The translations under genes were made by a program, and so were the position numbers. Below are positions 1 to 5,327 of a stretch of DNA of 7,257 nucleotides, one piece after another. Position 1 is the first letter of the stretch. Every line of letters starts with the position of its first letter. Source of the DNA: Candidatus Zixiibacteriota bacterium (GTDB lineage Bacteria; Zixibacteria; MSB-5A5; UBA10806); assembly GCA_003520965.1 (NCBI GenBank), contig DOTU01000120.1:1-7257 (forward strand), in the 5' to 3' direction. The notes beneath the pieces were generated by a model. The model ran no database searches, was not told the origin of the DNA, and saw only the letters and a list, made by a program, of their open reading frames with translations.

Positions 1-874
1 AGGCCGCCAGCGCGATATCCTCATCGCTAATCTCGCCGCGCAGAAGCCCGATTGGTGATTTGTAATCAACCGCTTCTAAGATTAAATCGTTCGGAAGCTT
101 TAACGATTCGATTACATCGTTTTCCGGCTCATCTCTCCCGACTACTAATTTAGCCTTGGGGCTAATACGGAAATGCCTGCCGACACGCAAAAGATTGAGA
201 TCATTGAAATCGGGATCGGGATTAAATTTCAAGAGATCGCGCAGACGATTCGAATAATTCACGTCCGTGAGCAGACATCCCCCCGCCGGAGTTGGATAAT
301 CTGTGAGTCCAAACTCCGCCGCCAGGTCCATCTGACGTTTCCGCGAACGCCCCTCGATATTGAGCAGCCACTCGCGTTTTATCTTGCCCTCTTTTTCAGG
401 AATGGTTGGCGGCAGGAGCCGTCCCGAAAGCGGCCTGACCAGCTTTCCCGCCAATCCGCATTCCCTGGCTACCAGATCGAGTGAATAACGCCGCTGCGAC
501 ATTGGCCGTTGGGCTAACACTTCTCCTGTAATTATAAAATCCGCCTCGGTCATCTCCATATAATGCCGGGCCTCATCGATCATGATCAACCGGCAATCGA
601 TACACGGATTCATATTCTTACCATGTCCGAAACGAGGATTTTTTACGATATCGAAAAAACGTTGTCCTAAATGGGCCAGTTTTACTTTGAAACCAAACTT
701 CTCCGCCGCCGGATAAGGGTCGGAGCCGCACGACGATTTGTCGGTTGCATCGCAGCCAAAATGTGTTAAAAATGTAATGGCCTCGACTTCGACCCCATAC
801 TTCATCATCTGAAGTATTGCCAGAGTCGAATCGAGGCCACCAGAATAGAGAGCTACAGCTTTTACGAGTTCCAT
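1..874 (-). CDS. PP-loop tRNA thiolase (MnmA/ThiI-like), 3' end missing
   Basis: I translated 291 codons from the ATG at 874 to the window edge. The product is an ATP-pyrophosphatase-type tRNA sulfurtransferase, which should adenylate a tRNA uridine and replace its oxygen with sulfur. Visible motifs are the PP-loop SGGLDS at residues 11-16, NPCIDC at 89-94 (C91, C94), TGEVLAQRPMSQ at 116-127 and PAGGCLLTD at 196-204 (C200). The Cys pair C91/C200 matches the two catalytic cysteines of MnmA. Residues 150-180 (LLPPTIPEKEG, GRSRKRQ) and the RVGRHFR/KLVVGRDE stretch at 230-248 fit the bacterial subfamily whose C-terminus resembles the NFACT RNA-binding domain. Family members are about 330-350 residues from memory, so roughly 40-60 residues are missing. 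An in-frame TAG five codons upstream fixes the start; no good Shine-Dalgarno is visible. The gene lies 40 bp behind the Rrf2 gene, so co-transcription is likely. Whether the product is s2U34 or s4U8 cannot be decided from sequence. Confidence 0.9.
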   Translation of the reverse strand, partial: MELVKAVALYSGGLDSTLAILQMMKYGVEVEAITFLTHFGCDATDKSSCGSDPYPAAEKFGFKVKLAHLGQRFFDIVKNPRFGHGKNMNPCIDCRLIMIDEARHYMEMTEADFIITGEVLAQRPMSQRRYSLDLVARECGLAGKLVRPLSGRLLPPTIPEKEGKIKREWLLNIEGRSRKRQMDLAAEFGLTDYPTPAGGCLLTDVNYSNRLRDLLKFNPDPDFNDLNLLRVGRHFRISPKAKLVVGRDEPENDVIESLKLPNDLILEAVDYKSPIGLLRGEISDEDIALAA

Positions 875-914
875 ATCGTACTTGCGCTACAGCCCCTGAA
901 GCGCCTTTACTTTT

Positions 915-1379
915 TTAGAGTACCCGAACCGGCTGCTTTTTGGCTTTCTTACGAGCTTCCGGATAGTAGGTCTCGTAATCCAACGATGCCAGATTCACGG
1001 ACGACAGCGACTTGGTCACCCGTTCCTGCTCGGCATTCCAGAATGAGTGCATGGCGCAACCGCCCATTCTCGAGCAGGCTTCCGCGCTGCCAGCCTTCCG
1101 AACGCAATCGTTTACCGCTACTTTGCCCTGCATTGCCTCGATGATGGTGAGAAACGATATCTTCTCCCTCGGCATCGCCAACCTGTATCCGCCATTGATT
1201 CCCTTAAAGCTCTGCAGGAAACCCTGTAAAGCCAGCTCCTTTAGGATCTTAGCCAGATACTCACGGGGTACTTTCTCGGCTTCGGAAATTTCATTGATAG
1301 AGCAGATCTTATCGTTTTCCCAGGCGGCCACATAAATCATCGCCCGAAGCGCGTAGTCTGATTTCCTTGATATTTGCAT
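915..1379 (-). CDS. Rrf2-family transcriptional regulator, IscR-like Fe-S type
   Basis: This is a 154-residue Rrf2 regulator, the usual size of the family. It opens with the classic MQISRKSDYALRAMIY, followed by a winged helix-turn-helix (about residues 27-68) with a wing of the form KGINGGYRLA. Cysteines C92, C102 and C108 plus H111 match the ligand set of IscR/NsrR-type members; the last Cys-x2-His spacing equals that of E. coli IscR (C104/H107), while the first Cys loop is longer (C-x9-C-x5-C instead of C-x5-C-x5-C). It therefore probably carries an iron-sulfur cluster and senses Fe-S status, redox or NO. I chose the ATG at 1379 over the one at 1400 because AAAGGAGA lies eight bases before it and the family begins there. 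The C-terminus is Lys-rich. The tRNA thiolase follows 40 bp downstream; the Rrf2-IscS-MnmA gene order is known in other bacteria, but no cysteine desulfurase is visible here. Confidence 0.93.
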   Translation of the reverse strand: MQISRKSDYALRAMIYVAAWENDKICSINEISEAEKVPREYLAKILKELALQGFLQSFKGINGGYRLAMPREKISFLTIIEAMQGKVAVNDCVRKAGSAEACSRMGGCAMHSFWNAEQERVTKSLSSVNLASLDYETYYPEARKKAKKQPVRVL

Positions 1380-1386
1380 TTTAGCC

Positions 1387-1394
1387 TCTCCTTT
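1387..1394 (-). promoter_or_regulatory. Shine-Dalgarno of the Rrf2 gene, decides its start
   Basis: On the minus strand this reads AAAGGAGA, close to the ideal anti-16S complement, and sits about eight bases before the ATG at 1379. It lies inside the seven-codon extension that the alternative ATG at 1400 would add, so the shorter protein is preferred. Confidence 0.85.
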
Positions 1395-1397
1395 TAA

Positions 1398-1450
1398 CAT
1401 GGAGTTGATTCATCCACTTAGCTCGATATTACTGTAGCTATTACTCCATG
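1398..1450. repeat. 8-bp inverted repeat bracketing the Rrf2 promoter core
   Basis: CATGGAGT (1398-1405) and ACTCCATG (1443-1450) are exact reverse complements 45 bp apart. One arm overlaps the -35 box and the other lies in the untranslated leader, so the pair encloses the -10 and the start site. Rrf2 proteins commonly repress their own promoters, so these may be operator half-sites. That is inference: 8-bp matches at this distance can occur by chance, and Rrf2 operators are usually one compact palindrome of about 25 bp. Confidence 0.4.
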
Positions 1451-1454
1451 TCAA
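1426..1454 (-). promoter_or_regulatory. sigma70-type promoter of the Rrf2 - tRNA thiolase unit
   Basis: Read on the minus strand there is a perfect -35 TTGACA (1454-1449), a 17-bp spacer and a -10 TAATAT (1431-1426, 5 of 6 consensus). Transcription would begin near 1419, giving a leader of about 40 nt before the ATG at 1379. The spacer and -10 contain a 7-bp direct repeat, AGTAATA at 1445-1439 and again at 1433-1427, offset by 12 bp, which could be a regulator site. This is the best promoter in the window. Confidence 0.8.
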
Positions 1455-1505
1455 GGCAAAACGTTCCCGCCTGGCTAAAATAATCGTAAATAGCCTCTTC
1501 TGCCC

Positions 1506-1532
1506 ATAACATTATGTTGCACCATAAGTTAT
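1506..1532. repeat. 27-bp imperfect palindrome upstream of the Rrf2 promoter
   Basis: ATAACATTATG (1506-1516) pairs with CATAAGTTAT (1523-1532); the arms are complementary apart from one extra A in the left arm, around a six-base centre. It lies about 52 bp upstream of the -35 box in the AT-rich gap between queG and the Rrf2 gene (1380-1657). A compact palindrome of this size is a typical binding site for a dimeric regulator. It has no T-run on the minus strand and an AT-rich stem, so it is not a good terminator for queG. The rest of this gap holds A/T tracts near 1583-1602 and nothing else I recognise. Confidence 0.5.
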
Positions 1533-1657
1533 AGCGTATAAAAGACTCAATTATTAACTCCTAAACCGCGAATATTTGCTGTTTTTTCGACTTTTTTTCA
1601 AATTTAATGAAAATTGTTACTAATAATACTGTTTTGAGCTTTATTTTGAGGATTTGT

Positions 1658-2599
1658 TTAGCCACTATTCTTAACCGCGATAGACAGATTCCGTATAAAC
1701 AGGCGATATCCCTTTTCGCCGATACTCGATTTTTCGAACCGCTTAGTAAATATCTCTTCAGTCATATTATGAAAACTTTCCGGGTCAGGGGAAATCAACA
1801 ATGGGTCAGAAATGAGACGAGGTTCATCGCTTTCTCTGGCATCCTTATTAAACGGGCAAACCGACTGGCAGAGATCACATCCAAAAATCATATTGCTCAT
1901 CCTTGACGATATCTCCTCCGGAATTTCACCCTTGTTTTGAATGGTGTGATAAGCAATACAGCGCGAGGCATCGATTGTGCCATCGCCTAAAATCGCCGAC
2001 GTAGGACAGGCCTCTATACAAAGCCGACACTTCCCGCAATTTCGATTAATGGGCGAATCCGGCTCAAGCTCCAGATCGGTAATTATCGATCCTAAAAAAT
2101 AAAAACTTCCCTGCGCTGGATTCCGTCCATTATTAGACGAGAGAATCAGCAGCCCGTTTTTGCCCACAAAACCCAATCCCGCTTTGAGCGCCAACGATTT
2201 TTCAGACAGGGGAGAGGAATCAGCATAAGCCTTATAAGTGCAACTCCCGGCCAGCTCATTCATTTTGCCGCACAACACCTTGAGTTTATCCATCACGATT
2301 GCATGATAATTTTCGCCGCGGGCGTAGATTGAAATATATGGTTTTGACGGATCGTTTTCTAATTTATGGTAATAGTTGAGCGCGCAAACAATTACTGATT
2401 TCGCAGATGGTACTGTTATCCTGGGATCGAACCTTTTTCTTGTTCCACCCTCCAGGTAGCGCATATCGACCTGATATCCCTTATCAATCCAGCGCAAATG
2501 ACGGTTATGGCCGATTGGATCGTAATCGGCTGAGGCCACTCCAAACGCTGAAAACCCAAGCTGATAGGCTTCAGATGCGATTGCCTGCTTCAGATCCAT
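1658..2599 (-). CDS. queG: Epoxyqueuosine reductase QueG (short form)
   Basis: QueG carries out the last step of queuosine synthesis, reducing epoxyqueuosine to queuosine at position 34 of tRNAs with GUN anticodons. It uses cobalamin and two [4Fe-4S] clusters in the cytoplasm. The 313-residue product shows the N-terminal cobalamin-binding reductase part, the catalytic Asp in YADSSPLSEKSLALKAGLGF (D127, equivalent to D134 of E. coli), GKNGLLI at 146-152, and a double ferredoxin set of exactly eight cysteines: 188, 191, 194, 198 (CGKCRLCIEACP), 214 (CIAYHTI) and 241, 244, 248 (CDLCQSVCPFN). It ends soon after YRLFIRNLSIAVKN, the point where longer homologues (about 380 residues) continue into a HEAT-like domain, so this is the natural short form rather than a truncation. 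The ATG at 2599 is the only start available: an in-frame TGA lies 13 codons upstream with no ATG/GTG/TTG between. No Shine-Dalgarno is visible. A TTGACA lies at 2633-2628 without a convincing -10. Confidence 0.95.
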   Translation of the reverse strand: MDLKQAIASEAYQLGFSAFGVASADYDPIGHNRHLRWIDKGYQVDMRYLEGGTRKRFDPRITVPSAKSVIVCALNYYHKLENDPSKPYISIYARGENYHAIVMDKLKVLCGKMNELAGSCTYKAYADSSPLSEKSLALKAGLGFVGKNGLLILSSNNGRNPAQGSFYFLGSIITDLELEPDSPINRNCGKCRLCIEACPTSAILGDGTIDASRCIAYHTIQNKGEIPEEISSRMSNMIFGCDLCQSVCPFNKDARESDEPRLISDPLLISPDPESFHNMTEEIFTKRFEKSSIGEKGYRLFIRNLSIAVKNSG

Positions 2600-2643
2600 A
2601 CTGCAAGTTAGATATACGCCTGATTTTTGTCAAATAATGAATT

Positions 2644-2705
2644 GATGCGCCACTCTGGCGCGGGTCCCGCATCCCGACATAAGATGTCGGGATAAGAAGC
2701 CGGAT
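2644..2705 (+). repeat. Multi-hairpin element, copy A of an inverted pair
   Basis: This 62-bp unit is a string of three self-complementary blocks followed by a tail. GCGCCA-CTC-TGGCGC (2647-2661) is a perfect 6-bp stem. GCGGG-T-CCCGC (2660-2670) is an odd-centred palindrome. ATCCCGACAT-AAG-ATGTCGGGAT (2671-2693) is a perfect 10-bp stem with a three-base loop. The tail is AGAAGCCGGAT (2695-2705). The same order of blocks recurs in reverse complement at 2830-2891, with GGCGCGGGTCCCGC and AGAAGCCGGAT conserved exactly. The architecture is like REP sequences paired into a BIME, or the ends of a small non-autonomous element. No T-run follows the stems, so they are not intrinsic terminators. Confidence 0.8.
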
Positions 2706-2728
2706 CGGGACGGGCAGCGCTTGGGTGG

Positions 2729-2763
2729 CATGTTTGTTCCATCTTTTTGATGGAATAAACATG
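2729..2763. repeat. Central 15-bp stem-loop between the inverted copies
   Basis: CATGTTTGTTCCATC (2729-2743) and GATGGAATAAACATG (2749-2763) pair over 15 bp with one G-T exception around a five-T loop. It lies close to the centre of the A/B inverted pair (the midpoint is near 2767). TTTT follows on the plus strand (2764-2767), so it could act as a terminator for plus-direction transcription, but no plus-strand gene precedes it. On the minus strand no T-run follows. Confidence 0.75.
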
Positions 2764-2829
2764 TTTTCCTCGATCTAAGAGGTCTCGGGAAACATGGTAC
2801 CCTATGCATAAAGGTAAATCGGATACCTA

Positions 2830-2891
2830 ATCCGGCTTCTGTCCCGATCTTCGATCGGGAGGCGGGACCCGCGCCTGCCTGCCTGGCGATC
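2830..2891 (-). repeat. Multi-hairpin element, copy B of an inverted pair
   Basis: Reverse complement of the element at 2644-2705. GCGGGACCCGCGCC (2862-2875) is the exact complement of 2657-2670 over 14 bp, and ATCCGGCTTCT (2830-2840) complements the tail 2695-2705 over 11 bp. The inner stem is shorter and differs in sequence: TCCCGATC-TTC-GATCGGGA (2842-2860). The outer stem loop is expanded by a CCTG-like repeat (2874-2885). Stem sequences thus vary between copies while their pairing is kept, as expected if folded structure is selected or required for spread. Confidence 0.8.
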
Positions 2892-2988
2892 TCCCTTGAG
2901 ACCCAGTCGTTTTAGCACTTTATAAGATTGTAGTTTTTCGTATGCATCAGAATGAAGGTCGTTTCGACCGACATCCTGGCGCCCCAAT

Positions 2989-3035
2989 AACTCCCAACTC
3001 AACCCACAACTCACAACCCATAACTCATAACTATT
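2989..3035 (-). repeat. Degenerate heptamer tandem array behind a stop codon
   Basis: On the minus strand this reads as units of GTTRTGR (GTTATGA, GTTATGG, GTTGTGA, GTTGTGG, then GTTGA and GTTGGGA). On the plus strand AAC recurs at 2989, 2996, 3001, 3008, 3015, 3022 and 3029, i.e. steps of 7, 5, 7, 7, 7, 7. The array starts inside the tandem stop (TAA TAG) of the NHLRC2-like gene and continues downstream. G-rich strand bias is strong, with purine/T units and no C in the six units. It is not a terminator in the usual sense. Function unknown. Confidence 0.7.
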
Positions 3036-4974
3036 AATGCTTTATCTCATATGTCGCTGCCAGCGTCGCGCCGCCCTTATCAATTACACTCACAGGAATC
3101 TTCAATCGCGCGTCTTTGAAATAGCATTGCCCTTGATTTCCGGAGCAGTAATAGATATTGAGATCAACCGTCACCAATGCCTTGCCTGTCGACGCCACAA
3201 TCGGAATCTCAAGCTTCTCCATAGGTTTTGATATTGCGCTGCTTTTAATATTCACCACCTTCGGATTATCCGATTTAACCTCGAGATTAAACGGGGCATC
3301 TTTGGTAAACTCCGTCCCTTTGGGAAGTATCAGTTCCAGGCTCAGCTTGCTTGTGCCGGGTGCGATCTCCACTGTTGGAAACTCCTTTTCCTCTCCGTGA
3401 AACGCATCACCCTGGGTCAGCATCTCCAGACCCTTGAGGTTGAGCGTGGAGACATTCCCGGACACGGCGTCGAATATCCTGATCGAATGATTGTTGGTAT
3501 CGGTGATATATATCTTTCCATCGGCAAAGGCCAGACCGTTCGGCTCGTTCAGCGACGATTGCAGTGCGGGGCCATCATCCATGCCGGGGGCGCCTTTACC
3601 GATCAAGGTGGTCACTTCCTTGGTACGGGGATTAACTTTTTTGATTTTATGATTATAGGTATCGGCTACGTAGAGATAACCATCACGGTATGCTATCCCT
3701 ATAGGATGTTGCAAACGTGCCTTTGGGTATTTGCCATCGATATCACCAAATTCAAATAGGCCCTGACCAATTATGGTGCTAACTTTTCCATTCGGGCCCA
3801 AACTAATTTCCCTCACGCCGCTTACTTCGCTATCGGCGATATAGAGCTTGGTGCCGTCGGTGGTGATTCCGCTTGGCTGGGCCAACGCCGCCCCATCGAG
3901 CGGTCCGTCGGAAATATTCTCACGACCTGAACCGGCAAACGGCAAGGTCTCAAGTGTCTTTATATCCAGTGTCCAGATCTGATGCGCTCCGGCCATAGCG
4001 ATATAAAGCTTATCGCCTAACATTACCAAATCCCACGGGCTGTTCAGGGCGGCGGTCCTACCAAATCCTCCTCGTTCCAGAAATCCCGCCTGCTTGCCTG
4101 TCCCAGCCAGAGTCTTAACCGTTTTTGGCGCTAAATCAATTTTTCGTATAGCATGATTATCTGTATCTGCTACATATATGACATTTTTATCTGAATCAAA
4201 AAACAATCCCTGTGGACGATAGAACTGCGCCGACGAATAATCCCCATCCTTAGGCCCCGCATCCCCCGAGCCTATCACCTCTTGAATCTGCCCATCAAGT
4301 GACGAGATGACAACCCGGTTGTGATCGGAATCCGTGAAAAATAAACGCCCCGTCTTCTCATCTGCGACAATTTTTCCCGGATACGATAGAATCGATACCG
4401 GCGTCGTCTCTTTCTCCAACTTAAGTTTAATCGGAACGCGACTTAATTGTCCTCTGGAATCGAACTCCTTTATCACGGACGCTATCTGGCTGTCAAACGC
4501 GTCATACACACCTTCGCCCGACGATTTACTTACGATATATCCAGTGGGGTCAATGAGCACTAAGGTTGGCCAGGCCTGGGCGTTATACTCATTCCACACC
4601 TTAAAATTATTATCATTGATTACCGGATGTCTGATATCGTAACGCAGGATCGCCTCTTTGATATTTCGGGTCAGCTTCTCGTTTTCAAACTTGGCCGAAT
4701 GCACACCGATTACCACCAGCTCATCCTTATATTTTGTTTCCAGCCGCTTAAGATCGGGTATGATATGCATGCAATTGATACAGCAGTAAGTCCAGAAATC
4801 AAGCAACACAACCTTACCATGAAGGTCGCTAAGTTTTAACGGCTGCGAGTTGAGCCAGGTCAACCCCGACGGAAACTCCGGAGCCATCTCTTTTGCATCT
4901 GCCTTATAACCCATGACTGCTCCAACAAGGATAACTGTTATTATTAATATAGTTGAAATCTTGAACGTTTTCAT
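3034..4974 (-). CDS. Exported NHLRC2-like protein: thioredoxin domain, NHL beta-propeller, C-terminal beta domain
   Basis: The 646-residue product begins with a signal peptide: Lys-rich start, hydrophobic core at residues 6-23 and a likely signal peptidase I cut after A-D-A27. A TlpA/thioredoxin-like domain follows (about 33-170) with WTYCCINCMHIIPDLKRL at 61-78; the redox pair is C65/C68 (CINC) with an extra C64, and the cis-proline is P136 in AWPTLVLID. NHL repeats (about 200-505, recurrent YVADTDNH/YVADTYNH/ITDTNNH strands) form a probable six-bladed propeller. A beta-strand domain (about 530-646) carries YYCSGNQGQCYFKD with C610/C617. This order and the CCINC motif match animal NHLRC2 and its bacterial relatives; the exact substrate of the family is not established. 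A role in thiol-disulfide chemistry outside the cytoplasm is inferred. I chose the ATG at 4974 over GTG at 4986: GGGG lies six bases before it and the signal peptide starts cleanly. The gene ends in tandem stops TAA TAG. Confidence 0.9.
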   Translation of the reverse strand: MKTFKISTILIITVILVGAVMGYKADAKEMAPEFPSGLTWLNSQPLKLSDLHGKVVLLDFWTYCCINCMHIIPDLKRLETKYKDELVVIGVHSAKFENEKLTRNIKEAILRYDIRHPVINDNNFKVWNEYNAQAWPTLVLIDPTGYIVSKSSGEGVYDAFDSQIASVIKEFDSRGQLSRVPIKLKLEKETTPVSILSYPGKIVADEKTGRLFFTDSDHNRVVISSLDGQIQEVIGSGDAGPKDGDYSSAQFYRPQGLFFDSDKNVIYVADTDNHAIRKIDLAPKTVKTLAGTGKQAGFLERGGFGRTAALNSPWDLVMLGDKLYIAMAGAHQIWTLDIKTLETLPFAGSGRENISDGPLDGAALAQPSGITTDGTKLYIADSEVSGVREISLGPNGKVSTIIGQGLFEFGDIDGKYPKARLQHPIGIAYRDGYLYVADTYNHKIKKVNPRTKEVTTLIGKGAPGMDDGPALQSSLNEPNGLAFADGKIYITDTNNHSIRIFDAVSGNVSTLNLKGLEMLTQGDAFHGEEKEFPTVEIAPGTSKLSLELILPKGTEFTKDAPFNLEVKSDNPKVVNIKSSAISKPMEKLEIPIVASTGKALVTVDLNIYYCSGNQGQCYFKDARLKIPVSVIDKGGATLAATYEIKH

Positions 4975-5139
4975 TATCTGCCCCACAATCTTTCTTGCGA
5001 TAACAACATAAGCTTATACCAGGTTCCTCACCTAATATTGGCGCGCTATTCACAGGCTTCCCCTGGGGTCTTAGCTCTCTATATGCATCATTTAAGATTA
5101 CTGCCATTTTTTTGGTAGCGTCTTTCAATTCTCTTGTGG

Positions 5140-5159
5140 GGGCACAATTTATTGTGCCC
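5140..5159. repeat. Compact palindrome, dispersed-repeat type
   Basis: GGGCACAA-TTTA-TTGTGCCC is a perfect 8-bp stem with a four-base loop, preceded by TGTGG on the plus strand. No T-run follows on either strand, so it is not a classical terminator. Short palindromes of the form GGGCNCAA...TTGNGCCC scattered between genes are common in some uncultured and deep-branching bacteria; membership of such a family here is an impression, not shown by a second copy in this window. Confidence 0.6.
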
Positions 5160-5183
5160 AGTTTTTTAAAATATAAAATGTTG

Positions 5184-5228
5184 GCGGCCAATTTTACCCG
5201 CCGTAGCGGACTATTTGGCCGCATTATA
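5184..5228 (-). promoter_or_regulatory. Inverted repeat next to a TATAAT box, possible control site
   Basis: GCGGCCAA (5184-5191) and TTGGCCGC (5215-5222) are exact complements around a 23-base centre that itself can pair (CCGC 5198-5201 with GCGG 5206-5209). Directly upstream on the minus strand is a perfect -10-like TATAAT (5228-5223), but the region 16-18 bp before it has no good -35. If a transcript for the NHLRC2-like gene starts here, the repeat would cover the start point, giving a leader of about 240 nt. Weakly supported. Confidence 0.35.
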
Positions 5229-5250
5229 TTTAATCGCGACAGCACAGTAA

Positions 5251-5285
5251 TAAACAAAGCCGCCAGATGCTTTCACCTGGCGGCT
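5251..5285 (-). terminator. Intrinsic terminator of the M3 peptidase gene
   Basis: On the minus strand AGCCGCCAGGTG pairs with CATCTGGCGGCT over 12 bp with a single G-U wobble around the loop AAAG, and TTGTTT follows at once. The GC-rich stem, small loop and T-tract are those of a Rho-independent terminator. It lies about 50 bp behind the peptidase stop codon and separates that gene from the downstream one. Confidence 0.92.
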
Positions 5286-5306
5286 CCAAAACCAATTATA
5301 GCGGGC

Positions 5307-5327
5307 GGCAGACCTCCCGGTCCGGCC
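5307..5327 (-). repeat. Hairpin with GGGA loop just behind the peptidase stop
   Basis: On the minus strand GGCCGGACC-GGGA-GGTCTGCC folds into an imperfect stem of about eight pairs (one G-U, one mismatch or bulge) capped by a GNRA-type loop. It starts ten bases after the stop codon and has no T-run, so the real terminator is the next hairpin. It could protect the mRNA 3' end or be a dispersed repeat. Confidence 0.45.

Larger units (their letters stand above)
2600..3033. other. 434-bp non-coding gap built of palindromes
   Basis: I find no credible gene between the NHLRC2-like gene and queG. The gap holds, from left to right, a possible -35 TTGACA for queG (2628-2633), repeat copy A (2644-2705), a central stem-loop (2729-2763), inverted copy B (2830-2891), about 65 bp of unremarkable sequence, a short hairpin GGTCG-TTT-CGACC (2957-2969) and a heptamer array (2989-3035). 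Two small open frames on the minus strand (63 and 70 codons) cross these hairpins, have no ribosome binding site and no recognisable domain, and I treat them as chance. Confidence 0.7.

Noticed and set aside
173..484. 103-codon plus-strand open frame near the left edge
   Set aside because: It lies antisense within the PP-loop thiolase, whose conserved motifs run continuously through the region.
1012..1335. Plus-strand open frames opposite the Rrf2 gene (1012-1335, 1047-1229)
   Set aside because: Antisense shadows of a clearly identified protein, with no ribosome binding site or family features.
1380..1400. Longer Rrf2 protein starting at the ATG at 1400
   Set aside because: The extension contains the strong Shine-Dalgarno of the ATG at 1379, and family members begin at the MQISRKSDYALR sequence.
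1658..1720. Truncation of queG at its C-terminus
   Set aside because: The ending after RNLSIAVKN matches the natural short QueG form, all eight cluster cysteines and the catalytic Asp are present, and there is no frameshifted continuation downstream.
2571..2762. 63-codon minus-strand open frame overlapping the queG start
   Set aside because: It crosses the 10-bp hairpin of copy A, overlaps queG out of frame, and has no recognisable product.
2729..2763. Central stem-loop as an intrinsic terminator
   Set aside because: The T-run is on the plus strand, where there is no gene to terminate; on the minus strand no T-run follows.
2802..3014. 70-codon minus-strand open frame in the palindrome-rich gap
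   Set aside because: Its codons run through repeat copy B and the end of the heptamer array, it has no ribosome binding site, and the Arg/Asp-rich product matches no domain I know. It is best explained by the repeats themselves.
2644..3035. CRISPR array
   Set aside because: There are only two long repeat copies and they are in inverted orientation; the tandem array has 7-bp units without spacers. No cas gene is present.
3397..3759. 120-codon plus-strand open frame
   Set aside because: Antisense to the NHL propeller; the Gly-rich periodic pattern is the mirror of the propeller repeats.
4904..5257. 117-codon minus-strand frame upstream of the NHLRC2-like gene
   Set aside because: It begins in the T-tract of the peptidase terminator, passes through two palindromes, overlaps the NHLRC2-like signal sequence and has no Shine-Dalgarno.
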